Source: Gemmatimonadaceae bacterium (lineage in GTDB: Bacteria > Gemmatimonadota > Gemmatimonadetes > Gemmatimonadales > Gemmatimonadaceae). Taken from it: a stretch of DNA of 64,000 nucleotides. This document shows, piece by piece, positions 1-9,049 of this stretch; the stretch's first letter is position 1, and each line of letters opens with the position of its first letter. The translations under genes and the position numbers were made by a program. Location of the stretch: positions 62,001-126,000 of the forward strand of contig JABAQJ010000002.1 of NCBI GenBank assembly GCA_019186945.1, in the 5' to 3' direction. The notes under the pieces were generated by a model that was given only the letters and a program-made list of their open reading frames with translations, did not search any database and had not been told where the DNA came from.

Positions 1-41
1 GTACGAGTCGCAGCTAACGCCAACGCCTGACAATTCATCCC

Positions 42-1523
42 ATGCGTATTCAAGGTTTACTCGCGGCGCTCGTCGTGGCCACAGCTTCGGCCGCGGCGCA
101 GCCGCCGACGACGCAAGCCACAGGGCCCGTGCTCACGCTCGACGAAGCTGTCGCGCTCGCCGTACGCAATAATCCCCAGCACCTGCAGACGATGTCCGCC
201 CGGTCTCGTGCCGGCGCCGCCCTGCGGAGCGCCTACGGGTCCATGCTTCCGTCGATCTCGACGGATTTCGGTACTCAGTATCGTGAAGGACGAAAGCAGC
301 TCTTTGCCGGCCAGGCGTTCGGCTCCGAGTCCGACATCCTGTCGTCGTCGGCGAGCCTGAGCGTGAGCGCACAGCTCAGCATGAACTCCTTCATGGGCCC
401 GAGGCAATCGCGAGCCAACCTCGACGCCGCCGAAGCGGATATCACGAGTTCCGCCTCCACGCTCCGCTCGACGGTCGTCCAGCAGTACCTCACGGCGCTT
501 CAGGCGCAGGCTCGCGCGAATCTCCAGGACACGTTGCTCGTCGGCACACAGGCACAGCTTGATCTGGCGCGGGCGCGCCAGCAGGTAGGCGCCGGCACGA
601 CACTCGACGTTCGCCGGGCAGAAGTGGCCGTCGGGCAGCAACGGGTAGCCGTCCTGCGCGAACGAAACAACGTGGAGATCGAGCTGTTGAAGCTCTTCCA
701 GCAGATCGGCGTCGCCCAACCCGCTGGTGTCCGGTTGACCACATCGTTCCCGGTCGATGAGCCGAAGCTCCAGCTGTCCGAACTGCTCGACATGGCTCGA
801 GCCGGAAATCCGGCACTCCTGGCGCTGCGCTCTCGCGAACGGTCGGCCGATGTCGGCGTATCGCGGGCGCGCTCGCAGTGGACGCCCACGCTATCGCTCC
901 AGACTGGCATTGGCGGTTTTTCGCAGCAGTTGCGAGACCTGTCGGGAACGATCAACTCGGCGCGATCGCAGGCCGTCGCGCAACGCGGATCCTGCCTGAC
1001 AACCGACTCGATTCGCGTTGGCGCCGGCCTGCCATCGATTTTCGGGTTCTGCAACCAGATCGCCTTTTCGCCGGCCGACGAGGCAGCGATCCGCAGCGCG
1101 AACTCGCAGTTCCCGTTCAGCATGAGCCGGAATCCCATCACCTTTGGCGCGCAGCTGTCGTTCGACGTGTTCAACGGGTTCCAGCGGGAACAGGCCATCC
1201 AGGAAGCGTCGGCGGCACGGAACGACGCGCGCTACAACGTGCGGGCTCAGGAACTGCGGCTGACCGCAGACGTGACCGCGGCGTATTTGAATCTGACGAC
1301 GGCGTATCAGACGGTGAGGCTGCAGGAACAGAACCAGATCGCGGCACGCGAGGCGCTGACCTTGGCCGAGGAGCGCTTCCGCGTGGGTGCGAATACCTTT
1401 GTCGATGTCACGCAGTCGAGGAGCGAGTACGAGCGGGCCGGTACGGACCTGATCAACGCGATTTACGATTTCCACAGGGCGTTCGCCGTGCTCGAGAGTG
1501 CGGTCGGGCGTTCCCTTCGTTAG
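42..1523 (+). CDS. TolC-family outer-membrane efflux protein
   Basis: This 493-residue protein is the outer-membrane channel of a tripartite efflux system. It begins with a short signal peptide (about residues 1-20, ending ASAAAQ) and then shows the two long alpha-helical repeats of the OEP/TolC family, roughly residues 30-250 and 270-490. The repeats are rich in Ala, Gln and Arg, as in the periplasmic coiled-coil tunnel. The length is normal for the family. The stop lies 15 bases before the periplasmic adaptor gene, and the ABC ATPase and four permeases follow on the same strand, so it is very likely the exit duct for that transporter. No strong Shine-Dalgarno site precedes the start. The substrate cannot be read from the sequence. 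Confidence 0.92.
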   Translation: MRIQGLLAALVVATASAAAQPPTTQATGPVLTLDEAVALAVRNNPQHLQTMSARSRAGAALRSAYGSMLPSISTDFGTQYREGRKQLFAGQAFGSESDILSSSASLSVSAQLSMNSFMGPRQSRANLDAAEADITSSASTLRSTVVQQYLTALQAQARANLQDTLLVGTQAQLDLARARQQVGAGTTLDVRRAEVAVGQQRVAVLRERNNVEIELLKLFQQIGVAQPAGVRLTTSFPVDEPKLQLSELLDMARAGNPALLALRSRERSADVGVSRARSQWTPTLSLQTGIGGFSQQLRDLSGTINSARSQAVAQRGSCLTTDSIRVGAGLPSIFGFCNQIAFSPADEAAIRSANSQFPFSMSRNPITFGAQLSFDVFNGFQREQAIQEASAARNDARYNVRAQELRLTADVTAAYLNLTTAYQTVRLQEQNQIAAREALTLAEERFRVGANTFVDVTQSRSEYERAGTDLINAIYDFHRAFAVLESAVGRSLR

Positions 1524-1538
1524 CCGAGGATTTCATCG

Positions 1539-2816
1539 ATGAGCAAGCGCATGAAGTGGTCGCTGTTAGGCGTTGCGGTGCTCGGCGTGGCAGCGTACGC
1601 CGCGACGACCGCGTTCAATCGCGGCAACAAGGCGACGGAGGTTCGGATGGAGAACGTGCAGGCTCGGGACTTGGTTGCCTCGGTCACGGCCAGCGGTCAG
1701 GTGGAACCTCGGACGAAAGTGGACGTCGCTGCCGATATCAGCGGCCGCATCGTGCGGCTTGCCGTGAAGGAAGGCCAGGTTGTCAAGCGCGGCGACTTCC
1801 TGCTGCAGATTGACCCGGCGCAGTACGAGGCTGCGGTTCAGCGTGCGGAAGCGGCGCTCTCGTCGGCGAAGGCACAGGCCGCGCAGAGCCGCGCGAACCT
1901 CCTTCAGGCGGAGCGAAACTACGGTCGCTCGTCGGAAATGAAGAAAGCGAACGCTTCGCTCGTTTCCGACGAGCAGATGGAGCAACTCAAGACGCAGGTC
2001 GAAGTCAACGAAGCTCTCGCTGAAGCCGCCGGTCACAACGTCGACCAGTCGGAGGCATCGCTGAAGGACGCGAAACAGGCGCTGGCCAAGACCACGATCC
2101 TCGCTCCGATGTCCGGACGCGTGACCCGCCTCGTCGTCGAGGCTGGCGAGACTGCCGTCCCCGGCACGTTCAACAAGGATGCCGCCACGCTGCTGACCAT
2201 ATCCGACATGTCGGTCCTGGAGACCAAGGTCAAGGTAGACGAGACCGACGTTGCGCGCTTGACCGTCGGGGATTCCGCCATAGTGCAGATCGACGCTTTT
2301 CCGGACACGACGTTCCTGGGCAAGGTCGTCGAGATCTCACACAGCTCGGTGAAGAACGCCGCATCGGGTGCCACCACCGAGCAGGCAATCGACTACGAGG
2401 TCAAGGTGCAGCTGCTCAATCCTCCGCCTGACACGCGGCCTGATTTCTCGGCCACGGCGAAGATCGTGACCGACACACGGAAGAACGTTCTTACGATCCC
2501 CATCATCGCGCTGACCGTGCGCGAAAATGAGGAACTCCAGAGCGGTGACTCGGCGGTCGCGATCGGACGTACCCCGGCCAAGGAAGTTGGCAGGAAGGAC
2601 GTGGAAGGCGTCTTCATCGTCGGCCCGGATTCCAAGGTGACCTTCCGGCCCGTCAAGGTCGGCATCGCCGGCGAGAAATACTTCGAGGTGTTGTCGGGAC
2701 TGAAGGACGGCGAGAAGATCGTTGGCGGTACGTACCAGGCCATCCGGGAACTCAAGGACGGAACGCTGGTGAAGGAAGCGAAGAAGGACGACAAGAAACC
2801 GGAAGCCAAATCGTGA
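1539..2816 (+). CDS. HlyD/MacA-type periplasmic adaptor (membrane fusion protein)
   Basis: This 425-residue adaptor should bridge the inner-membrane ABC transporter and the TolC-like channel. One N-terminal membrane anchor (about residues 5-22) is followed by a lipoyl/barrel-sandwich half with the segment [18 protein letters not shown]. An Ala/Gln/Glu-rich coiled-coil hairpin (about residues 100-180), the second lipoyl half and beta-barrel domains follow. The C-terminus is a Lys/Glu-rich tail. The order matches MacA-like proteins of the RND/ABC adaptor family. Its stop codon overlaps the start of the ATPase gene by 4 bases (GTGA), which implies translational coupling. Whether the four downstream permeases share this one adaptor is an inference from position. 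Confidence 0.92.
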   Translation: MSKRMKWSLLGVAVLGVAAYAATTAFNRGNKATEVRMENVQARDLVASVTASGQVEPRTKVDVAADISGRIVRLAVKEGQVVKRGDFLLQIDPAQYEAAVQRAEAALSSAKAQAAQSRANLLQAERNYGRSSEMKKANASLVSDEQMEQLKTQVEVNEALAEAAGHNVDQSEASLKDAKQALAKTTILAPMSGRVTRLVVEAGETAVPGTFNKDAATLLTISDMSVLETKVKVDETDVARLTVGDSAIVQIDAFPDTTFLGKVVEISHSSVKNAASGATTEQAIDYEVKVQLLNPPPDTRPDFSATAKIVTDTRKNVLTIPIIALTVRENEELQSGDSAVAIGRTPAKEVGRKDVEGVFIVGPDSKVTFRPVKVGIAGEKYFEVLSGLKDGEKIVGGTYQAIRELKDGTLVKEAKKDDKKPEAKS

Positions 2817-3637
2817 GCGACACCTACTCCGGCGACACCACCCTGGGCATCACGGGCGAGCACGCCATCAGCTCGACGGCGGAGCGACGAGCCGTCGTCA
2901 CCTCACCGGGCGCAACCCCGAGTCGGGAATGGGTGATCGTTACCCGCGGCCTGAAGCGCGAGTACGACATGGGCGGGGAGGTCGTTCGCGCGCTGCGCGG
3001 AGTCGACGTCGCCATCAGACGCAACGAGTATGTCGCAATCATGGGGCCGTCAGGATCCGGCAAGTCCACACTGATGAACCTCATCGGATGCCTCGACACG
3101 CCCACGGCCGGTGAGTACTGGCTGAATGGGGTGCTGGTTTCGAAGATGGAGGACGACGAGCTGGCGCGTGTGCGGAACAAGGAGATCGGTTTCGTCTTCC
3201 AGACGTTCAACCTGCTGCCGCGGGCCACAGCCCTGCACAACGTCGAATTGCCACTCGTCTATGCCGGCATCCCCGCCGATGAACGGAAGAAGAGGGCCAA
3301 GGAGGCGCTGGAAGCGGTGCAGCTGGATAACCGCATGCACCACAAGCCGAACGAACTGTCTGGCGGCCAGCGACAGCGCGTGGCGATCGCGCGTGCTCTG
3401 GTGAACAGGCCATCGATCCTGCTCGCGGACGAACCGACCGGCAACCTCGATTCGGCGACCTCGACGGAAATCATGAAAGTGTTCGAATCACTGGCGCGTT
3501 CGGGCCAGACCGTGATCATGGTGACGCACGAGGCCGATATCGCGGCGCATGCCCGACGCGTCGTGGTGCTGCGGGATGGGCTGATTGCCTCCGACGACCG
3601 AAGGGAGGCGTTCAAGGCGCAGGTCGGACTTGCGTAA
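2813..3637 (+). CDS. MacB/LolD-type ABC transporter ATPase
   Basis: This 274-residue nucleotide-binding subunit has every ABC landmark: Walker A GPSGSGKS (Lys about residue 84), a Q-loop FQTFNLLP, the signature [15 protein letters not shown], Walker [14 protein letters not shown] and the switch MVTHE. The [10 protein letters not shown] form is typical of the MacB/LolD/FtsE group that works with FtsX-like permeases. The start is GTG inside the 4-base overlap with the adaptor gene. It gives about 40 residues before the conserved fold, so an internal start is possible. It is the only ATPase in the operon although four permease genes follow, so it probably powers more than one permease pair. Confidence 0.95.
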   Translation: MSDTYSGDTTLGITGEHAISSTAERRAVVTSPGATPSREWVIVTRGLKREYDMGGEVVRALRGVDVAIRRNEYVAIMGPSGSGKSTLMNLIGCLDTPTAGEYWLNGVLVSKMEDDELARVRNKEIGFVFQTFNLLPRATALHNVELPLVYAGIPADERKKRAKEALEAVQLDNRMHHKPNELSGGQRQRVAIARALVNRPSILLADEPTGNLDSATSTEIMKVFESLARSGQTVIMVTHEADIAAHARRVVVLRDGLIASDDRREAFKAQVGLA

Positions 3638-3696
3638 GGGACTCGGCAGACAGCCAAGGCCCGCTCGTAGCCGACTGACCTGACGACCCACCCATC

Positions 3697-4938
3697 ATGC
3701 CCTTTTTCGAGGCCATCAAGCTCGCCCTCAGCCAGATCCGCGTACAGAAACTGAAGAGTTTCTTCACTCTGCTGGGCGTGATGATCGGCGTGATGTTCCT
3801 GATCGCAGTGGTGTCGATCGTCGAGGGGATGTCGCGCTACATGACCGAGGAGTTCGCCGGTCGCATCCTTGGAGTGAACCAGTTTACGCTCCGCCGTTCT
3901 CCCAATATGCAGTTTGGGGATGTCAGCGAGGAAACGTGGCGGGCCTGGGCGCGCCGCCCGCGAATCTATCCGCCGGAAGCGAAGCAAGTCCGGGACGCGC
4001 TCCCGTCCGGAACCCACGCGGCGATCGAGAACATCAACTTTCTTACTGCGGAATCGGTTTTCGCGCGGCCGCGCCAGGTGATGTCTGTAGGAACCGAGCC
4101 GGAGTACTTCGACATCAAGAAGTACCGCCTAACGTCAGGGCGCGCTTTCAGCGAGCAGGAGGTTCTGCGCGGCTCACCTGTCGTAGTCATTGGTGTCGAC
4201 GTTGCCGAGCACTTCTTTCCGAACCTCGACCCGCTGGGCCGCGAACTCAGGATCGTCGGGCAGCCATTCCAGGTGATCGGCGTCCTGGAGAAGCAGGGGT
4301 CGCTGTTCGGCTTTTCGCTCGACCGGTTTGCGATCGCTCCCTATACCTCTCCGATCGGCAACCACATCAACCCGCGCGGCGACATCGACGGACTGGTGGT
4401 TCAGGCCATGGACGAGGTCGTGCTCGGCGACGCGATGGAGGAGACGCGTGGCGTGATGCGCAGTATTCGCCGGTTGCAGCCCTCCGACCCTGACAATTTC
4501 GAACTCGAGACTTCGGCGGGGGCCTTGAGCTTCTTCGCTCAATTGAAGGGCAAGCTGGTGGTGTTCGGGACCGCGCTGCCGGCGATCGGCCTGATCGTGG
4601 GAGCGCTCGTGATCATGAATATCATGCTGGTGGCTGTGGCCGAACGCACGCGGGAGATAGGGATCCGGAAGGCGCTCGGCGCCAGGCGGCGCGACATCAT
4701 GCGCCAGTTTCTGGTGGAAGCGGCCACGCTGTCGCTGTTTGGCGCGGCGATCGGAATCGTGTTAGGCGCCGCGATGGCGAAACTGATCGCGGCCACCACG
4801 CCGCTTCCGGCCGCGGTCGCCCTGTGGTCCGTGATCGCGGCGCTCGCTGTGGGCGCCGGTGTGGGTATAGTGGCTGGCATTTATCCGGCGAACCGGGCCG
4901 CCCGGATGGACCCGATCCTCGCCCTGCGCCAGGAGTAG
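3697..4938 (+). CDS. FtsX/MacB-type ABC permease (copy 1)
   Basis: This 413-residue inner-membrane permease has one N-terminal transmembrane helix ([20 protein letters not shown], about residues 22-45). A large periplasmic MacB-type domain of about 230 residues follows, then three C-terminal helices. Between the last helices lies the cytoplasmic coupling motif of the family, [19 protein letters not shown]. It starts 59 bases after the ATPase gene and stops 3 bases before the next permease gene. By its N-terminal motif ([10 protein letters not shown]) it resembles permease copy 3 more than copies 2 and 4, which suggests that the permeases evolved as pairs. Confidence 0.93.
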   Translation: MPFFEAIKLALSQIRVQKLKSFFTLLGVMIGVMFLIAVVSIVEGMSRYMTEEFAGRILGVNQFTLRRSPNMQFGDVSEETWRAWARRPRIYPPEAKQVRDALPSGTHAAIENINFLTAESVFARPRQVMSVGTEPEYFDIKKYRLTSGRAFSEQEVLRGSPVVVIGVDVAEHFFPNLDPLGRELRIVGQPFQVIGVLEKQGSLFGFSLDRFAIAPYTSPIGNHINPRGDIDGLVVQAMDEVVLGDAMEETRGVMRSIRRLQPSDPDNFELETSAGALSFFAQLKGKLVVFGTALPAIGLIVGALVIMNIMLVAVAERTREIGIRKALGARRRDIMRQFLVEAATLSLFGAAIGIVLGAAMAKLIAATTPLPAAVALWSVIAALAVGAGVGIVAGIYPANRAARMDPILALRQE

Positions 4939-4941
4939 CCG

Positions 4942-6213
4942 ATGTCGAGGTTCGGTGCGCGCGCGCTGTCCACCGTCGAGGGGGTGCTCATCGCTCTCGA
5001 TGCGATTCGATCCAATCGCGTTCGTGCCGCACTGACCATCCTTGGGGTAGCCGTCGGCGTGTTCGTGGTGGTCGCCATGGCGGCGACCATCCATGGCATC
5101 AGTCAGAGCTTCCAGAAGGACGTCGACGAGTTCGGAGCGACGACGTTTTCGGTGCGCCGGAGGGGCATCGGTATCGATGCCTGCGACGGATCCGACGAAG
5201 ACTGTCCCGACCGCAAGAACCCTCCACTCACGCTGGCCGAAGTGAAGGCGATCGGGCAACTGCCTACCGTGGAAGCGTCCGTGCCGTGGCTCGCCGGATC
5301 TGCGAGCATCCGTTACCATGATCGGTACCTCTCTAGCGTCCGATACGAGGCCTACGGCCCCCGCTGGCTCGATATCGACGGCGGCGCCGATATCTCGCCG
5401 GGACGAGATTTTACCGAGCAGGAGTACACGTCCTCGGCGCCTGTCATGATCGTGAACGATACGCTCGCCCGCCAGCTTTTCGGGCAGTCCGATCCGATCG
5501 GCAAGCAGGTGCTGGTGAACGGCAAGCAGTTCCAGGTTGTCGGGATCTATCAGACATCCACCGGCTTCCTCAAGTCGATGGACGGTCGCGGCCCCGACAC
5601 GCCAAGAATGATCTTTACCGCGAACACCGCGCATCGCCACCTCGAAGCGAGCCTGCGGTGGATGATCCTGTGGGTCAAGCCGCGCGCCGACGTGGCACGC
5701 GACGCGGCCGTGGACGAAGTGACGGCGACGCTTCGCGGCGCGCGTGGGCTACGGCCCGCGCAGCAGAACAACTTCGTGATCGTCGGTGAAGAGCGGATGA
5801 TGGAGGTCTTCAACCAGGTGTTTGGTGCCATCTTCCTCGTCGGCCTTGGATTGTCCGCCGTCGCACTGCTCGTCGGCGGCGTCGGCGTCGTCGCAATCAT
5901 GATGATTTCCGTCACGGAACGGACACGCGAGATCGGAATCCGCAAGGCGTTAGGCGCATCGCGAGGAACGATCCTGTGGCAGTTTCTGGTGGAGGCGGCA
6001 ACGCTGACGAGCATCGGCGCCGCCGTCGGCCTGGTGCTGGGCGGGTTGCTGGCGTGGGGCATTCGCGTTAGCACGCCGATTCCGGCCGCTATCCCGTTGC
6101 CCGCGATCGTCGCGGCGCTGGTGGCAAGCGCACTCACGGGCATCCTTTTCGGCATGGCTCCCGCTGCGCGCGCCGCACGCCTCGATCCAATCGAGGCCCT
6201 CAGGCACGAATAG
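4942..6213 (+). CDS. FtsX/MacB-type ABC permease (copy 2)
   Basis: This 423-residue permease has the same layout as copy 1: a first membrane helix (RAALTILGVAVGVFVVVAMA), a periplasmic domain, three C-terminal helices and the coupling motif [19 protein letters not shown]. Its periplasmic domain contains a small Cys pair (DACDGSDEDCPDRK, about residues 74-87) that the other copies lack and that could form a disulfide. The N-terminal signature (RAALTILG) groups it with copy 4. It sits 3 bases after copy 1, so the two are probably co-translated and form a heterodimer. That pairing is inferred from order and similarity. Confidence 0.93.
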   Translation: MSRFGARALSTVEGVLIALDAIRSNRVRAALTILGVAVGVFVVVAMAATIHGISQSFQKDVDEFGATTFSVRRRGIGIDACDGSDEDCPDRKNPPLTLAEVKAIGQLPTVEASVPWLAGSASIRYHDRYLSSVRYEAYGPRWLDIDGGADISPGRDFTEQEYTSSAPVMIVNDTLARQLFGQSDPIGKQVLVNGKQFQVVGIYQTSTGFLKSMDGRGPDTPRMIFTANTAHRHLEASLRWMILWVKPRADVARDAAVDEVTATLRGARGLRPAQQNNFVIVGEERMMEVFNQVFGAIFLVGLGLSAVALLVGGVGVVAIMMISVTERTREIGIRKALGASRGTILWQFLVEAATLTSIGAAVGLVLGGLLAWGIRVSTPIPAAIPLPAIVAALVASALTGILFGMAPAARAARLDPIEALRHE

Positions 6214-6230
6214 CGGCGGCGCGCCGAACA

Positions 6231-6263
6231 ACACCCACCCCCACCCCCACACCCACACCCACC
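6231..6263. repeat. Low-complexity CCCA/CACCCA tract with G-quadruplex potential
   Basis: The gap between permease copies 2 and 3 holds a run of short C-runs separated by A or ACA. The minus strand therefore carries at least five runs of three to five G separated by one to three bases, which fits the G-quadruplex pattern. It lies just after the stop of copy 2 and upstream of the poorly defined start of copy 3. A role as a structure in DNA, or as an i-motif or C-rich stretch in the mRNA, is an inference. Confidence 0.7.
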
Positions 6264-6376
6264 GCACCCGCTCTGGGCTTCGCGCTGCCTTGCCCGGTGA
6301 CGGTCCGGCTGAAATCGTTGGAGAGCCGCAACGCACACTCGGCGGTCGAGGTTCCTCCCACGATCCGGACTTTCCC

Positions 6377-7618
6377 GTGCGCTTCGCCGACGTCCTGGCC
6401 ACAGCACTTGGCCAGATCCGCGCCAACAAGCTTCGTTCGTTCTTCACGCTGCTCGGGATCATAGTGTCGGTGGCGTTCCTCGTTGCCGTGGTGGCGATCA
6501 TCCAGGGGATGAATGCGTACGTGAGGGAGAACGTCGCCGGCGCGGTGATAGGCGCCAATTCGTTCCAGATCCGGCGTACGCCGATCAACTTCGCCCGCAT
6601 CGACGACGACGAGTGGCGACGGGCGCAACGCAGGCCAAAAGTCACGCCGCGCGACTACGATGTCATTCGCGAAGCGCTTCCCGACGTGGAAGCGATCAGC
6701 CTGCAGTCGGGATGGCCAACCCCACAGATCGACATGGTCTGGCGGAACCGCACGTTAGGCGACGTACCGGTCTTCGGCGTGACCGCCTCGTACCAGGTCG
6801 TTCAGGACTATCGCATCGGATCCGGACGACCGCTGTCGGATGTGGACATCTCCGAGCGTCGGGCGGTGATCGTGGTCGGTGCGGACATCCAGGAGAAGCT
6901 GTTCGAGGATGTCGACGCAGTCGGTCAGGAAGTCCGTCTGTTCGGCGAGCGCTTCACGATCATCGGCGTGAACGAACGGAAGGGGCGCGTGCTGGGACAG
7001 TCGTTCGACGGATACGCCCTGATGCCGATCACCCGTTTCGAAATGCTCTACGGTCGGCGCAACACGACCACGATTTCGGTGAAAGTGGCGCAGGCGACCG
7101 ACGTTACTCCGACGATGGCTCGCGCCGAAGAGGCTCTTCGCGTAGCTCGTGGGTTGCGGCCGACGGACGAGAACAACTTTGCCATCGAGACGTCCGATGC
7201 GCTGGTGGCCTTCTGGACGACGTTGACGCGCGTGCTGTTCGCCGTCGTGCCCGCAGTCGTCGCGATCGGGATCGTGGTCGGCGGAATCGTGATCATGAAC
7301 ATCATGCTGATGTCGGTGACGGAGCGGACCCACGAGATCGGCGTCCGCAAGGCGCTGGGCGCAAGATCGCGGGATATTGAGCGGCAGTTCCTTGCCGAAG
7401 CCGTCATGATGGCGTTCCTGGGCGGCCTGATCGGAGTGGCGTCCGGTTGGCTGTTCGCCTCGCTGATCGCAGCAGCCTCGCCGCTCCCGGCGCGCGTTAC
7501 CGCATGGTCGGTCGTTCTCGCTGTATCGTTAGGCGCCGGAGTGGGCATCGTCTTCGGCGTGTATCCTGCACGTCGCGCGTCCCGGCTCGATCCGGTCGTG
7601 GCGCTTCGGGCGGAGTAG
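6377..7618 (+). CDS. FtsX/MacB-type ABC permease (copy 3)
   Basis: From a GTG at 6377 this gives a 413-residue MacB-type permease. That start aligns with the short N-termini of its paralogues (VRFADVLATALGQIRANKLR). The frame stays open back to an ATG at 6290, which would add 29 residues of unlikely Gly/Pro-rich sequence. The first helix (SFFTLLGIIVSVAFLVAVVA), the periplasmic domain, three C-terminal helices and the motif ERTHEIGVRKALGARSRDI are all present. It is closest in style to copy 1, both having KLRSFFTLLG or [10 protein letters not shown]. Copy 4 follows after 6 bases, so copies 3 and 4 look like a duplicate of the copy 1 and 2 pair. Confidence 0.9.
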   Translation: MRFADVLATALGQIRANKLRSFFTLLGIIVSVAFLVAVVAIIQGMNAYVRENVAGAVIGANSFQIRRTPINFARIDDDEWRRAQRRPKVTPRDYDVIREALPDVEAISLQSGWPTPQIDMVWRNRTLGDVPVFGVTASYQVVQDYRIGSGRPLSDVDISERRAVIVVGADIQEKLFEDVDAVGQEVRLFGERFTIIGVNERKGRVLGQSFDGYALMPITRFEMLYGRRNTTTISVKVAQATDVTPTMARAEEALRVARGLRPTDENNFAIETSDALVAFWTTLTRVLFAVVPAVVAIGIVVGGIVIMNIMLMSVTERTHEIGVRKALGARSRDIERQFLAEAVMMAFLGGLIGVASGWLFASLIAAASPLPARVTAWSVVLAVSLGAGVGIVFGVYPARRASRLDPVVALRAE

Positions 7619-7624
7619 CCAGCC

Positions 7625-8875
7625 ATGTCCGCCCGGGTTCACGATACGATCGGCGAGAACATCGGCATCGCGCTCGAAACGCTGCGAGCCAGCAAGCTCC
7701 GGTCGGCCCTCACGATCCTCGGCGTCGTGATCGGCATCAGTACGGTGATGGCGATGGCCACAATCGTCAACGGCATCCAGTCGCAGATCGTCAACGCGAT
7801 CCAGGTCGCCGGCCCGACGACGTTCTACGTCATGAAGATCTTCTCGCAGACACCGATCAATCCGGAGGCGCCTCCGAAATACGTGCGAGTCCGTCCCAAC
7901 CTGACGAAGGTGGAGGCGGACCGGATCGCCGCGCTTCCGCAGATAGCCTATGCGGGGATCTGGGGTCAGGTCGGCGCCCGGCTGGAATACGAGGGCCAGC
8001 GCACCCAGATGGTGCAGGTCTATGGGGCCGACGAGCATTTCACCGAAATCCAGGGGGGCGAACTGGTCGACGGACGCTGGTTTACCCGCGGCGAGGTCGC
8101 CGGTGGAGACGCTGTCGTGGTACTGGAGGAGAAGTACGCGCGGATGCTGTTCGGTCGAACCAATCCACTCGGGAAGACAGTGCGCGTCGGCGGACGTCCC
8201 GCGCAGGTCATCGGTCTGTATTCGCCGGCATCGAACATCTTCGCCCCACCGGGCACGGCGACTGGGGCGATCGTGCCATTCCTCATGCTTGACCATCAGT
8301 TCGATATCGACAAGACCAACGCCCTGTTCGTTCCGGTGAAGCCGCGTACCGGCGTCTCGGTTGCAGACGCCCAGGAGGCAGTCATCGTGGAGCTGAGGAC
8401 GCTGCGACGCCTTCGTCCGTCCGACAAGAACACGTTCGATCTGGTCACTCAGGAGCAGATTCTCGACATCTTCAACAAGCTGACCGGAGCGTTCTTCCTC
8501 GTCATGATAGCGCTGTCGTCGGTGGGGCTGCTCGTCGGCGGTATTGGGGTCATGGCGATAATGATGGTATCGGTGACCAGCCGCACGCGGGAGATCGGCG
8601 TACGGAAGGCGTTAGGCGCCACTCGGCGAGACATCATGGTGCAGTTTCTCACCGAGGCCGCGACGCTAACCGGAATCGGCGGGATCTTCGGTGTGTTCGT
8701 GGGCCTGGGCATGGGACGCCTCGTGAGCCTGGTTCTGGGCGCCACCGCGCCCACACCTGTCGTTCAGACGCTGGTGGCCGTAGCGGTCTCCGTCGGGATC
8801 GGCGTGGCCTTCGGGCTGATTCCGGCGCGGCGCGCGGCCCGGCTGGATCCCGTCGAGGCCCTCCGTCACGAGTGA
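7625..8875 (+). CDS. FtsX/MacB-type ABC permease (copy 4)
   Basis: This 416-residue permease has the first helix motif RSALTILGVVIGISTVMAMA, a periplasmic MacB-type domain, three C-terminal helices and the coupling motif SRTREIGVRKALGATRRDI. It groups with copy 2 by its N-terminal motif. It is the last gene of the efflux operon and is followed by a convergent gene on the other strand. The probable substrate class of MacB-like systems (lipids, peptides or antibiotics) is known for the family, but nothing here picks one. Confidence 0.93.
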   Translation: MSARVHDTIGENIGIALETLRASKLRSALTILGVVIGISTVMAMATIVNGIQSQIVNAIQVAGPTTFYVMKIFSQTPINPEAPPKYVRVRPNLTKVEADRIAALPQIAYAGIWGQVGARLEYEGQRTQMVQVYGADEHFTEIQGGELVDGRWFTRGEVAGGDAVVVLEEKYARMLFGRTNPLGKTVRVGGRPAQVIGLYSPASNIFAPPGTATGAIVPFLMLDHQFDIDKTNALFVPVKPRTGVSVADAQEAVIVELRTLRRLRPSDKNTFDLVTQEQILDIFNKLTGAFFLVMIALSSVGLLVGGIGVMAIMMVSVTSRTREIGVRKALGATRRDIMVQFLTEAATLTGIGGIFGVFVGLGMGRLVSLVLGATAPTPVVQTLVAVAVSVGIGVAFGLIPARRAARLDPVEALRHE

Positions 8876-8994
8876 TCGAACCGGCGGCTGCCCGACCGCA
8901 TCGACGGCACTCGCAGCCCATCGACGCACTTCCCATCGGAAGCAGCCTGACAGGGCCCGGAATCGCGCGGCACCATCGCGCGCACCCGAAACGC

Positions 8995-9009
8995 GCCGGC
9001 TTCGCCGGC
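8995..9009. terminator. Short GC hairpin between convergent genes
   Basis: A perfect 6-bp stem (GCCGGC, loop TTC, GCCGGC) lies in the 174-base gap between the last permease gene (+) and the M20 amidohydrolase (-). Read on the minus strand it is followed by GCGTTTCG, a weak T-rich stretch. It may be a terminator for the minus-strand gene, but there is no real T tract. Confidence 0.3.
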
Positions 9010-9049
9010 AGCTGCGTGGGGCCGACGTATGGGATCGTTTTCGGATCGA

